From Microbacterium sp. STN6 (GTDB lineage: Bacteria; Actinomycetota; Actinomycetes; Actinomycetales; Microbacteriaceae): a stretch of DNA of 64,000 nucleotides. Made by a program: the position numbers and the translations under genes. A model generated the notes under the pieces. The model was not told the origin of the DNA. It did no database searches and saw only the letters and a program-made list of their open reading frames with translations. The stretch's first letter is position 1; each line of letters starts with the position of its first letter. Positions 16,808 through 24,862 of this stretch are shown here, in pieces. The DNA lies in contig NZ_JAPMIT010000004.1 in the NCBI RefSeq assembly GCF_026410545.1, forward strand, positions 1-64,000, given 5' to 3'.

Positions 16808-17737
16808 TCACCTTACGAGTGACACGTGAGCCAGTTGCTCGAGCTGGGTCCACACACGCTCGGCGAGATCGCCCTCGGGCATCGCGGTTCTCGCGTTCGG
16901 CTCGACGAGGACGGGCAGCCCGCGCAGCGCGCCCGCCGGCCCGTAGTACTCGCCGCCCTGCGCGCTCGGGTCGGTGAGGGCGCGCACGGCCGACCAGGCG
17001 GCCGTGTCCTTGCCCTGCGCCCACGGGGTGTACGGATTGCGCTGGTAGCGGGTGGTCGCGTCGCGGATGCCGGCGCGAGCCGGCGTTCGCGCATCCACGC
17101 CGACACCTGGTCGGCTGACGATCGATGCGACCGGCGCTCCCGAGGCACGCAGTCTGCGGTCGAGCTCGAAGGCAAACATCTCGGTGGCCGTCTTCGCCTG
17201 GGTGTACGCCGCGATGGCGAGCCGGGGTGTGCGCAGCAGGTCGTCGACGGGGGCGGAGTAGCGGTGCACGAAGCCGCTTGAGGTGTGCACGATGCGTGCC
17301 GGTGTGCCGCCGCGCCGGCCGGCCTCGGCAAGGGCGGGCAGCACACCGGCCACGAGTGCGACGTTCGCCACCGCGTGGGTGCCCATCATGAGCGGCAGGC
17401 CGTCTTCGGTCGTCTCGCGCCGGCGCGCGGTCATGACCCCGCCATTGAGAAGGATGCCGTCGAGCCGGTCGAGTGCGCTCAGTTGCTCGGCGGCGCGCGC
17501 GACCGACGCCAGCGACGCGAGGTCGACCACGACGGTCTCGAGCCGGGCACCGGGCACGTGCTCGAGAATCGAGGCGCGCGCCGTCTCGAGCTTCGCTGCG
17601 GACCGGGAGGCGAGCACGACGCGGGCCCCGGCCGCCGCCAACTGCTCGGCGGCGAAGTAGCCGATGCCGGCGGTCGCGCCGGTCACCGCGAGAGTGCGGC
17701 CCGTCTGGTCGGGCAGGTGGGCGGGATCCCAGGTCAT
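16808..17737 (-). CDS. SDR family NAD(P)-dependent oxidoreductase
   Basis: The 309-residue protein has the classical short-chain dehydrogenase fold. It shows TGATAGIG (cofactor loop, residues ~19-26), VLASRS after beta-2 (NADP preference likely), DLASLASV, LLNGGV in place of NNAG, VHTSS with the catalytic Ser, and YTQAK with the catalytic Tyr and Lys near residue 178. It resembles the retinol-dehydrogenase/WW-domain-oxidoreductase-like group. AAGGAGG precedes the ATG. It is divergent from a TetR gene, and a 56-bp dyad lies between them, so that regulator probably controls it. The substrate is unknown. Confidence 0.9.
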   Translation of the reverse strand: MTWDPAHLPDQTGRTLAVTGATAGIGYFAAEQLAAAGARVVLASRSAAKLETARASILEHVPGARLETVVVDLASLASVARAAEQLSALDRLDGILLNGGVMTARRRETTEDGLPLMMGTHAVANVALVAGVLPALAEAGRRGGTPARIVHTSSGFVHRYSAPVDDLLRTPRLAIAAYTQAKTATEMFAFELDRRLRASGAPVASIVSRPGVGVDARTPARAGIRDATTRYQRNPYTPWAQGKDTAAWSAVRALTDPSAQGGEYYGPAGALRGLPVLVEPNARTAMPEGDLAERVWTQLEQLAHVSLVR

Positions 17738-17780
17738 GCGTCCTCCTTGGTGCGAGTGCCGTGCGCGGGCGCTCGAATGC

Positions 17781-17846
17781 TAAGTGGAATATCTATCCGG
17801 TTGAACGCTAGCACAACCGGATCGCCTATCCGCTTAGTGCACTAAG
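17781..17846. promoter_or_regulatory. Operator region between SDR and TetR genes
   Basis: Inner arms ATCCGGTTG (17795-17803) and CAACCGGAT (17814-17822) and outer arms TAAGTGGA (17781-17788) and TCCGCTTA (17829-17836) share one centre, forming a 56-bp interrupted dyad. A second perfect palindrome, CTTAGTGCACTAAG, lies at 17833-17846 and overlaps a TANNNT -10 (17843-17848) of the TetR gene. The arrangement fits autorepression plus control of the SDR gene. Confidence 0.65.
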
Positions 17847-17854
17847 CTGGAGGC

Positions 17855-18391
17855 ATGCGCGCACTCCGCTCTGACGCCGCTCGCAGCCGCGAACGCATCC
17901 TCGAGGCCGCGCGCGCGTGTGACCGCGGCGCTCTTCGCCTCAACGACGTCGCCCGAGAAGCGGGCCTCGGCGTCGGCACGGTGTACCGCCACTTCCCGAC
18001 GGTGCACTCGCTCGTTGAGGCGCTTTCGTACGAGACCCTCGAGCGGATGCTGCAGCTCAGCCGCGATGCATCGGCCGAGCCCGACGCTTCCGCCGCCCTC
18101 GAGAGGTTCCTGGGGTCGGCGCTCGAGCTGCAACTCGAAGACGGCGGCCTGCAGTCGGTGCTGCTCGCCCCTGATGACGAGGCCGAGGGCGTGCGAGACG
18201 CCAAGCGCGAGATCTTCACGACGTTCACGACCGTGCTCGACCGAGCCCGAGCCGCCGGCGCCGTTCGCCCCGACCTCACGGTGACGCAGATCGAGCACCT
18301 CATCTGCGGCGTGGAGCACGCGGTGCGGGTGGGATCGCCGGCCGACCGCGAGCCGTTCCTGCGCATCCTGCTCGCCGGCCTGCGGCCGTAG
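17855..18391 (+). CDS. TetR/AcrR family transcriptional regulator
   Basis: The 178-residue protein has an N-terminal TetR DNA-binding domain: RERILEAARACDRGALRLND then VAREAGLGVGTVYRHFPTVH, with the recognition helix at residues ~36-50. A mostly helical ligand-binding domain follows, ending in LICGVEHAVRVGSPADREPF. This C-terminal pattern occurs in regulators paired with SDR genes. The GGAGG before the ATG leaves only one base of spacing, too close for normal use. A TAAGCT -10 ends six bases before the ATG, so the mRNA is probably leaderless. It likely represses itself and the divergent SDR gene through the dyad between them; the inducer is unknown. Confidence 0.9.
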   Translation: MRALRSDAARSRERILEAARACDRGALRLNDVAREAGLGVGTVYRHFPTVHSLVEALSYETLERMLQLSRDASAEPDASAALERFLGSALELQLEDGGLQSVLLAPDDEAEGVRDAKREIFTTFTTVLDRARAAGAVRPDLTVTQIEHLICGVEHAVRVGSPADREPFLRILLAGLRP

Positions 18392-18423
18392 CCCGGCCCG
18401 GCGCTGCTGCCGCATGTGCGCAA

Positions 18424-18483
18424 TCGAAGCGGTTCGACTTGTGCGCGCGACCAGACTGCCCTATTCTTATCGAACCGGTTCGA
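18424..18483 (+). promoter_or_regulatory. LacI-family promoter with two operators
   Basis: TTGTGC (18439-18444), 17 bases, and TATTCT (18462-18467) form a promoter. A perfect palindrome TCGAACCGGTTCGA (18470-18483) lies just after the -10, and a one-mismatch copy TCGAAGCGGTTCGA (18424-18437) just before the -35. This suits autorepression by the LacI-type regulator encoded downstream. Confidence 0.8.
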
Positions 18484-18501
18484 AAGAGAGCGACGGCGGC
18501 A

Positions 18502-19506
18502 ATGGCGACGATCAGCGATGTGGCCCGTGAGGCAGGCGTCTCGCGCAGCACGGTGTCGTACGCCCTCAGCGGCAAGCGCACCATCTCGCGCGAGACCCGC
18601 GAGCGCATCGAGCGGGCCATCGCCGCGCTCGGCTTCACCGTGAACGCCGGCGCTCGCGCCCTCGCGACATCGCAGACCATGGTTCTCGGCCTGCTCCTGC
18701 AGTTCCACAAAGACGAGTTCGCGCCCGCCATGCTGCAGTACGTTCTGCCCATCTCCGACACGGCCCGCGAGCTCGGCTACGACATTCTCATGGTGACCGA
18801 GACCGACGGCCCCGCGGCGCTGAAGCGCATCACCGGCTCCGGCATGGTCGACGGCGTCGTTCTGCTCGACGTCACGCACCGCGACCCGCGGCTCGAGGCC
18901 CTGCGCGCCGCCCCCCAGCCCGGCGCCCTGGTCGGCCTGCCCGGCGACACCGAGGGCCTCGACGTGTTCGACCTCGACTTCGGCGAGGCCGCCCGCATGC
19001 TCGTCGATCACCTCTATGGGCTCGGCCACCGGGAGATCGTGCTCATTTCGCCGCCCAAGCACGTCTTCGACCGCGGTGGGGCCTACGGATGGCGATTCCG
19101 CGACGCGGCGCTGGAGCGCGCTGCCCGGTACGGCATCCAGATCTTCCCGTATTACGGCGAGTCGCAGCAGCCGGCGATCTCGCGCAGTCTGCATGCCATT
19201 CTGGATGCCCGGCCCGACGCATCCGCTCTCATCGTTCACAATGACGCGTCGATCGCGGCGCTGCCCTCGGTGCTCACTGAGCGAGGTGTGAGCGCTCCAG
19301 ACGACCTCTCGGTCGTCAGCCTCTACTCAAAGGACTTCGGACGATCGTTCTCGCTGCCGTACACGGCGATCGAGACCTCGCCCGATTCGCTGGGCCGCCA
19401 GGCGGTTCAGCAGCTGGTGCGACGAATTCTGAACCCTGAGGCCGCCGGCGCGCCGGTGACCCGATTCATCGCACCCGAACTCGTGAACCGGGGGAGCACG
19501 CACTAA
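18502..19506 (+). CDS. LacI family transcriptional regulator of the glycoside operon
   Basis: The 334-residue protein starts at ATG 18502 with MATISDVAREAGVSRSTVSY, the LacI helix-turn-helix, followed by ALSGKRTISRETRERI and the hinge NAGARALATSQT. A periplasmic-binding-protein-like sensor domain follows (VLGLLLQFHKDEF, GMVDGVVLLDVT, LIVHNDASIAALPSVL, TAIETSPDSLGRQAVQQLV). An earlier in-frame start at 18439 would overlap the promoter and is rejected. It probably represses the ABC importer and two glycosidases downstream until the imported sugar binds; the same 14-bp operator recurs at 19546. Confidence 0.93.
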   Translation: MATISDVAREAGVSRSTVSYALSGKRTISRETRERIERAIAALGFTVNAGARALATSQTMVLGLLLQFHKDEFAPAMLQYVLPISDTARELGYDILMVTETDGPAALKRITGSGMVDGVVLLDVTHRDPRLEALRAAPQPGALVGLPGDTEGLDVFDLDFGEAARMLVDHLYGLGHREIVLISPPKHVFDRGGAYGWRFRDAALERAARYGIQIFPYYGESQQPAISRSLHAILDARPDASALIVHNDASIAALPSVLTERGVSAPDDLSVVSLYSKDFGRSFSLPYTAIETSPDSLGRQAVQQLVRRILNPEAAGAPVTRFIAPELVNRGSTH

Positions 19507-19545
19507 CAAAGAGCAGGAGAGACCTCGGATTATTCCGGGCCGAAG

Positions 19546-19559
19546 TCGAACCGGTTCGA
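19546..19559. promoter_or_regulatory. LacI operator before the sugar importer
   Basis: TCGAACCGGTTCGA is identical to the operator at 18470-18483. It lies 38 bases before the start codon of the substrate-binding protein, so the importer operon is probably repressed directly by the upstream LacI regulator. Confidence 0.82.
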
Positions 19560-19597
19560 AAACCGCACCATTCAGCACTGATTCAAGGAGGAATACT

Positions 19598-20857
19598 GTG
19601 ATCACGCGAGTTAGGAAGGGCCGTCTCATCGGCGCGGCAGTCGTCACCGCCGCGGTCGTCGCCAGCCTCGCCGGCTGTTCGTCGTCCGGCGGTAGTGGCG
19701 GCGACAGCAGCAGTTCGGGCGGAAGCTACACGTTCTGGGATCCGTACCCGCAGTTCGACGCATCAAGCGACTGGGCGAAGCTCATCGACCAGTGCGGTTC
19801 GGATGCCGGTGTCACGATCAAACGCACGGGGTACGACACGACCGACCTCACCAACAAGGCGCTGCTCGCCGGACAGCAGCACAACTCTCCCGACCTGCTT
19901 CTCGTCGACAACCCCGTGGTCTCCACTCTGGCGGATGCCGGGATCCTGACGACGACCGAGGAGTCGAAGCTCGACACCACCGGCATCCAGAAGAACATCA
20001 TCAACGCGGGAATCGTCGACGGCAAGACATACGGTGTGCCGATCGGCGCGAACACGCTGGCGCTCTACTACAACAAGGCCGTGCTCAGCGCAGCCGGCGT
20101 GGATGTCGCCTCGATCACCGACTGGGACTCGCTGACCGCGGCCCTGGCCAAGGTGAAGGCCGCGGGCAAGAAGGGCATCACCTTCAGCGCCATCGGCACC
20201 GAGGAGGGCAGCTTCCAGTTCCTGCCCTGGTTCTGGGGATCTGGGGCCGACCTGATGAAGCTCGATTCGAGCAAGGCCGTCTCCGCTCTGGCGCTCTGGA
20301 CCGACTGGGTGCAGAAGGGCTACGCGCCCAACTCGGTGATCAACAACACCCAGACGACCAGCTGGCAGGAGTTCGCCACGGGCGACTTCGCGTTCGGTGA
20401 GAACGGCACGTGGCAGCTGGGCAACGTGAAGAAGGCCGGCATCGACTACGGCATTCTCAACATCCCGGGTGCGAGCGGGCCGAATGCTCCGGTGCCCACC
20501 GGCGGCGAGTTCATGACCATTCCGGTGCAGAAGGACACCGCCCGGTACGCCACGTCGGCCAAGATCGCCAAGTGCCTCACCAGCACCGCGAACTTCGTGA
20601 AGACCGACAACACGCTCTCCTACATCGCCCCGACCGAGGCGGCGCAGAAGCAGCAGGTCGAGCAGAACCCCGAGCTCGGCCCCTGGGTCAAGGCCGTCGC
20701 CGCGGCGAAGGGTCGCACGAGCGACAACCTGGGCACGAAGTATCCGAAGATCTCGCAGCAGCTGTGGGGCGCGGTGCAGAATGCGCTGAGCGGCACGAAG
20801 TCGCCAGAGGATGCGCTCAAAGAAGCACAGACCGCAGCAGCGGCCGCTCTCAAGTAG
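19598..20857 (+). CDS. ABC sugar transporter substrate-binding lipoprotein
   Basis: The 419-residue protein has a lipoprotein signal peptide ending VVASLAGCSSSGG (lipobox LAGC, Cys near residue 27). A type 1 extracellular sugar-binding fold follows, with DLLLVDNPVVSTLADAGIL, VPIGANTLALYYNKAVL near residue 148, FLPWFWGSGADL and TGGEFMTIPVQKDTA. It would capture an oligosaccharide outside the membrane and deliver it to the two permeases encoded next. AAGGAGG lies six bases before the GTG start. No ATPase gene is in the cluster, so the importer probably uses a shared MsiK-type ATPase, as is common in actinobacteria (inference). Confidence 0.93.
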   Translation: MITRVRKGRLIGAAVVTAAVVASLAGCSSSGGSGGDSSSSGGSYTFWDPYPQFDASSDWAKLIDQCGSDAGVTIKRTGYDTTDLTNKALLAGQQHNSPDLLLVDNPVVSTLADAGILTTTEESKLDTTGIQKNIINAGIVDGKTYGVPIGANTLALYYNKAVLSAAGVDVASITDWDSLTAALAKVKAAGKKGITFSAIGTEEGSFQFLPWFWGSGADLMKLDSSKAVSALALWTDWVQKGYAPNSVINNTQTTSWQEFATGDFAFGENGTWQLGNVKKAGIDYGILNIPGASGPNAPVPTGGEFMTIPVQKDTARYATSAKIAKCLTSTANFVKTDNTLSYIAPTEAAQKQQVEQNPELGPWVKAVAAAKGRTSDNLGTKYPKISQQLWGAVQNALSGTKSPEDALKEAQTAAAAALK

Positions 20858-20907
20858 CACGGCAACGACGCAACAACGACGAGTAACGCAACAACGACGA
20901 GGTTGAC

Positions 20908-21885
20908 ATGGCAGTGACACAGGCAGCCGGCACGCGGTCTGTGCGCGGAACGGGTGGGGCGGCGCGATCCGCCTCACCCGGCCGCGGGAGCAGGCCCCGG
21001 CGCAGACGGTCGGGCCAGTGGGCGGCGTGGGCGTTCCTCGCGCCCGTCGTCATCTACATGGTCGCGTTCTACGCGTATCCGCTCTACCGAAACCTCGAGC
21101 TCAGTCTCAAGGACTACACGGTTCGCGCCTTCGTCGAGGGCAACGCCCCGTTCGTGTGGTTCGACAACTACGTGAAGGTGTTCCAGAACCCCACCTTCGG
21201 GCCGGCGCTGCTGCACACCGCGCTCTTCACGGTGATCTCCATCGTGTTCCAGTTCGGCCTCGGCATGGCGCTCGCCGTGTTCTTCTTCCAGAACTTCCGC
21301 CTCTCGGCGACGCTTCGTGCCCTGTTCCTGGTGCCCTGGCTGCTGCCCCTCATCGTCTCGGCCTCCACCTGGTCGTGGATGCTCAACAGCGAGTCCGGCG
21401 TCGTCAACTCGGTGCTCGAGGCGTTCGGCGTCGGCCAGGTCAACTGGCTCACCTCGCCGCAATGGGCGCTGACCTCGGTCATCATCGCGAACATCTGGAT
21501 CGGCATCCCCTTCAACCTCGTCATTCTGTACAGCGGCCTGCAGAACATCTCGGGTGACATCTACGAGGCTGCCGCGCTCGATGGGGCGAACGGATGGCAG
21601 AAATTCTGGCGCGTCACCTTCCCGCTGCTGCGGCCCGTCTCGGCCATCACGATCCTGCTCGGCCTCGTCTACACGCTCAAGGTCTTCGACATCATCTGGA
21701 TCATGACGCGCGGCGGCCCCGCCAACTCGTCGACCACCTTCGCCACCTGGTCGTACCAGCTCGGCTTCGGCTCGGTGCTGCCCGACTTCAGCCCGGCCGC
21801 GGCCGTGGGCAACCTGCTGATCATCCTGGCTCTCATCTTCGGGCTCATCTATATCCGCACGCAGCGAAAGCAAGACCTGACATGA
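20908..21885 (+). CDS. Carbohydrate ABC transporter permease (MalF-like)
   Basis: The 325-residue protein has a basic N-terminal tail of ~40 residues, then six predicted helices. The cytoplasmic EAA loop is IYEAAALDGANGWQKFWRVT near residues 215-234, the coupling site for the ATPase. WAAWAFLAPVVIYMVAFYAY starts helix 1. It pairs with the next gene product to form the membrane channel for the sugar delivered by the upstream lipoprotein. The ATG follows a GAGG site. The stop overlaps the next ATG as ATGA, so the two permeases are translationally coupled. Confidence 0.93.
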   Translation: MAVTQAAGTRSVRGTGGAARSASPGRGSRPRRRRSGQWAAWAFLAPVVIYMVAFYAYPLYRNLELSLKDYTVRAFVEGNAPFVWFDNYVKVFQNPTFGPALLHTALFTVISIVFQFGLGMALAVFFFQNFRLSATLRALFLVPWLLPLIVSASTWSWMLNSESGVVNSVLEAFGVGQVNWLTSPQWALTSVIIANIWIGIPFNLVILYSGLQNISGDIYEAAALDGANGWQKFWRVTFPLLRPVSAITILLGLVYTLKVFDIIWIMTRGGPANSSTTFATWSYQLGFGSVLPDFSPAAAVGNLLIILALIFGLIYIRTQRKQDLT

Positions 21886-22700
21886 ACGGCAAACGACCCT
21901 GGTGGAAGACGGCGATCGGCATCGTGCTGACGGCCGCCATGCTCTTCCCCGTCTACTGGATGATCAACGTCTCGCTGACCCCCGCGACGCAGATGCGCAA
22001 GTCGCCCCCGGCATGGTTCCCGGTCAACGCCACGTTCGAGGGCTATCAGGCCGTGCTGAGCCAGCAGCTGCCGTTCCTCGCGACGAGCCTCGTGGTCGGG
22101 CTCGGAACGGTCGTGCTGACGGTGGCGCTGGCGGCGCCCGCCGCATACTCGCTCGCCAAGCTGCGACCGCGCGGACGCGGCGCGCTGAACTTCATCCTGC
22201 TGATCGCGCAGATGATCCCCGGCATCATCATGGCGATGGGCTTCTACGCCATCTACCTGAACCTCGGCATCCTCAACACGATCCCCGGGCTGATCCTCGC
22301 CGACTCGACCATCGCCGTGCCGTTCGGCGTGCTGATCTTCACGGCGTTCATGTCCGGAATCCCGAACGAGCTGATGCAGGCGGCGAAGATCGACGGCGCC
22401 GGCTCGTGGCGAACGTTCCGCTCGGTCGTGATGCCCGTGAGTCGCAATTCGATCGTGACGGTGTCGCTGTTCGCGTTCCTCTGGGCATGGTCCGACTTCA
22501 TCTTCGCCTCCACCCTCGACAGCGGCGGCTCCTCGAAGCCGATCACGCTCGGCATCTACGCCTACATCGGCAACAACAACCAGGAGTGGAACTCGATCAT
22601 GGCCACGGCCGTCGTCGCCTCCATTCCCGCGGCGGTGCTGCTCGTACTGGCTCAGCGCTACGTCGCGGCAGGGGTGACGGCGGGCGCCGTCAAGGATTGA
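21882..22700 (+). CDS. Carbohydrate ABC transporter permease (MalG-like)
   Basis: The 272-residue protein starts at ATG 21882 in an ATGA overlap; the frame is open upstream only because it shadows the previous gene. Six helices are predicted, with the EAA loop in NELMQAAKIDGAGSWRTF near residues 162-179 and the MalG-type opening AIGIVLTAAMLFPVYWMINV. It completes the heterodimeric importer channel. A 69-bp gap with no terminator-like hairpin separates it from the GH31 gene, consistent with one operon. Confidence 0.93.
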   Translation: MNGKRPWWKTAIGIVLTAAMLFPVYWMINVSLTPATQMRKSPPAWFPVNATFEGYQAVLSQQLPFLATSLVVGLGTVVLTVALAAPAAYSLAKLRPRGRGALNFILLIAQMIPGIIMAMGFYAIYLNLGILNTIPGLILADSTIAVPFGVLIFTAFMSGIPNELMQAAKIDGAGSWRTFRSVVMPVSRNSIVTVSLFAFLWAWSDFIFASTLDSGGSSKPITLGIYAYIGNNNQEWNSIMATAVVASIPAAVLLVLAQRYVAAGVTAGAVKD

Positions 22701-22769
22701 GGGCGGCCACGCGCATCCGCTCTGCATATTTTCAGTTCAGCTTCAGCTCATGACGGGAGACGTCTGCAC

Positions 22770-24776
22770 GTGGTGACATTTCAGGAGTTCGACAACGCAC
22801 TCGAGGTGCGGCACCGGCACGAGGTTCTGCGAATCGAGGTGTGGGGCGCCGACAGCGTGCGCGTTCGGGCGGCGCAGTACCGGCTGCCGACCGAGAGCGT
22901 CGGGGCGCTGGATGCCGTCGCCCCCGGTGGCTCGAGAGCCGCGGTGCAGCTCGAGCCGAACCGTGCCACGGTCGTCAACGGCGAGCTGACCGTCACCGTT
23001 CTCTTCGACACCGCGCTCGCCTACCCCGAGCCGCAGCTGCGCTTCACGCGCACGAGCACGGGCGACGAGTTGCTGGCCGAGAGCCGCGAGCATTTCTGGA
23101 TGCCCGGAGCTCGCGTGTTCCTCGGCAATCGTTCGGGGGCGTACGAGATCCATCAGCAGTTCGAGGCGTACGAGGGCGAGAAACTGTACGGGCTCGGCCA
23201 GCGCACGCACGGGCGGCTCGACATCAAGGGGCTCTCGCTCGACCTGGTTCAGCGCAATGGTGAGGTGAACATTCCCTTCGTTCTCTCGAGCAGAGGCTAT
23301 GGGATGCTGTGGAACGTGCCGGCCGTCGGCCGCGTCGAGTTCGCCTCGAACGCCACCCGGTGGCAGGCGCCTCAGGCGCGCGAGATCGACTACTGGATCA
23401 CCGCCGCGCCCAGCCCCGCCGGCATTCTCGCGCGCTACGCCGACGCGACCGGGCACTCTCCCGAGCTTCCCGAGTGGGCCAGCGGATTCTGGCAGAGCAA
23501 GCTGCGCTACCGCGACCAGGAGGAGCTGATGTCGGTCGCCCGCGAGCACAAGCGACGGGGACTGCCCCTGTCCGTGATCGTCTCGGACTACTTCCACTGG
23601 TCGGCGATGGGCGACTACCGCTTCGATGCGGCCGAGTGGCCGGACCCGGCCGGCATGGTCCGCGAGCTGCGCGAGCTCGGCGTCGAACTCATGGTCTCGA
23701 TCTGGCCCACCATCTCGCCGCTGTCAGAGAACTTCGCCGACTACCGGGATCGCGGCCTGCTTGTCGGCGCCGACCAGGGGGTGGAGTTCCAGCAGACCAT
23801 TCAGGACAAGGGCATGACCACGCCCATGCCCCTGGCGTTCTACGACCCGACGAACCCGGAGACGCGCGAGTACGTGTGGGAGCTTGTGCGGCGCAACTAC
23901 CTGGAGCACGGCATCCGCGTGTTCTGGCTCGACGCCTCCGAGCCCGAGCTGAACCCCGCGCATCCGTCGAATATGACGTTCTACGCCGGGCCGGGTGCCG
24001 AGGTGGCGAACATCTACCCGTCGGCCAACGCGCGGCTCTTCGCTGAGGGCATGGCCGCAGCCGGGCAGCCGCCGACCGTGCTGCTGTGCCGTTCGGCGTG
24101 GGCCGGCGCCCAGAAGTACGGTGCGGCCGTCTGGTCTGGCGACATCCCCGCCACCTGGCGGTCGCTCGAGCAGCAGGTTCGGGCCGGCCTCAACGTGGCG
24201 ATCTCGGGCATTCCGTGGTGGACCACCGACATCGGCGGGTTCCACGGCGGCAACGCGAGCGATCCGGCGTACCAGGAGCTCATGATCCGCTGGTTCCAGT
24301 ACGGCGTCTTCTGCCCGCTTTTCCGCCTTCACGGCGACAGGGAGCCGCGCACGCCCACCGGCTACTCGCAGACCGGAGGGCCCAACGAGGTGTGGTCGTA
24401 CGGCGACGAGGCATACGGCATCATTTCCGAGCTGCTGCACCTGAGAGAGCGGATGCGCCCATACATCCACCAGCAGATGCACCTGGCGTCTGCGGCCGGT
24501 CTGCCCCCCATGCGGCCGCTGTTCGTCGACTTCCCGAGCGATGCGCGTGCGTGGGCCGTCGAGGATCAGTTCCTTTTCGGGCCCGACATTCTCGTGGCGC
24601 CGATCATGCGGGCGGGCCAGCGCTCGCGCGAGGTGTACCTGCCGAGTGGGTGCCGCTGGGTCGACGCGTTCGACGGCACGGTCGTCGATGGCGGCCGGGT
24701 TGTGACGGCGGATGCGCCGCTGTCGCGCATCCCCGTCTATGTGCGCGAAGGTGCCGAGGTGCCCCTTGCCGGCTGA
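22770..24776 (+). CDS. Glycoside hydrolase family 31 protein (alpha-xylosidase/alpha-glucosidase type)
   Basis: The 668-residue protein has an N-terminal beta-sandwich (KLYGLGQRTHGRLDIKG near residue 140) and a GH31 (beta/alpha)8 barrel. The catalytic nucleophile is the Asp in RVFWLDASEPE near residue 389, and the acid/base Asp is in AAVWSGDIPATW near residue 456. WWTTDIGGFHGG and FQYGVFCPLFRLHGDREPRT match the conserved substrate pocket. No signal peptide is visible, so it acts in the cytoplasm on imported oligosaccharide. A nearby GTG (22773) would start one residue later. The pairing with GH127 suggests a plant cell-wall oligosaccharide such as a xyloglucan or arabinoxylan fragment; that substrate is inferred. 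Confidence 0.9.
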   Translation: MVTFQEFDNALEVRHRHEVLRIEVWGADSVRVRAAQYRLPTESVGALDAVAPGGSRAAVQLEPNRATVVNGELTVTVLFDTALAYPEPQLRFTRTSTGDELLAESREHFWMPGARVFLGNRSGAYEIHQQFEAYEGEKLYGLGQRTHGRLDIKGLSLDLVQRNGEVNIPFVLSSRGYGMLWNVPAVGRVEFASNATRWQAPQAREIDYWITAAPSPAGILARYADATGHSPELPEWASGFWQSKLRYRDQEELMSVAREHKRRGLPLSVIVSDYFHWSAMGDYRFDAAEWPDPAGMVRELRELGVELMVSIWPTISPLSENFADYRDRGLLVGADQGVEFQQTIQDKGMTTPMPLAFYDPTNPETREYVWELVRRNYLEHGIRVFWLDASEPELNPAHPSNMTFYAGPGAEVANIYPSANARLFAEGMAAAGQPPTVLLCRSAWAGAQKYGAAVWSGDIPATWRSLEQQVRAGLNVAISGIPWWTTDIGGFHGGNASDPAYQELMIRWFQYGVFCPLFRLHGDREPRTPTGYSQTGGPNEVWSYGDEAYGIISELLHLRERMRPYIHQQMHLASAAGLPPMRPLFVDFPSDARAWAVEDQFLFGPDILVAPIMRAGQRSREVYLPSGCRWVDAFDGTVVDGGRVVTADAPLSRIPVYVREGAEVPLAG

Positions 24777-24862
24777 GCGGGCTGAGCGCGCTGAGCGGGC
24801 TGAGCGCGTCGAACGCGCCGTGCGCGCCGGGCACGCCAGGCACGCCGGGCACCTCTCGTCGC
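24774..24862 (+). repeat. Low-complexity GCTGAGCG-type tandem region at the GH31/GH127 junction
   Basis: Short near-repeats of GCTGAGCG, followed by CGCCGGGCACGCCAGGCACG-type repeats, fill the space between the GH31 stop and the GH127 domain. In the GH127 frame they would read AERAERAERVERAV and GHARHAGH. They obscure the true GH127 start. Confidence 0.7.

Noticed and set aside
17842-19239. A 465-codon minus-strand frame across the TetR and LacI genes
   Set aside because: It covers two well-supported genes, has no recognisable domain and no start signal.
24739-24819. Earlier start of the GH127 protein inside GH31
   Set aside because: No ribosome-binding site is visible and the added residues come from low-complexity repeats; kept only as an alternative.
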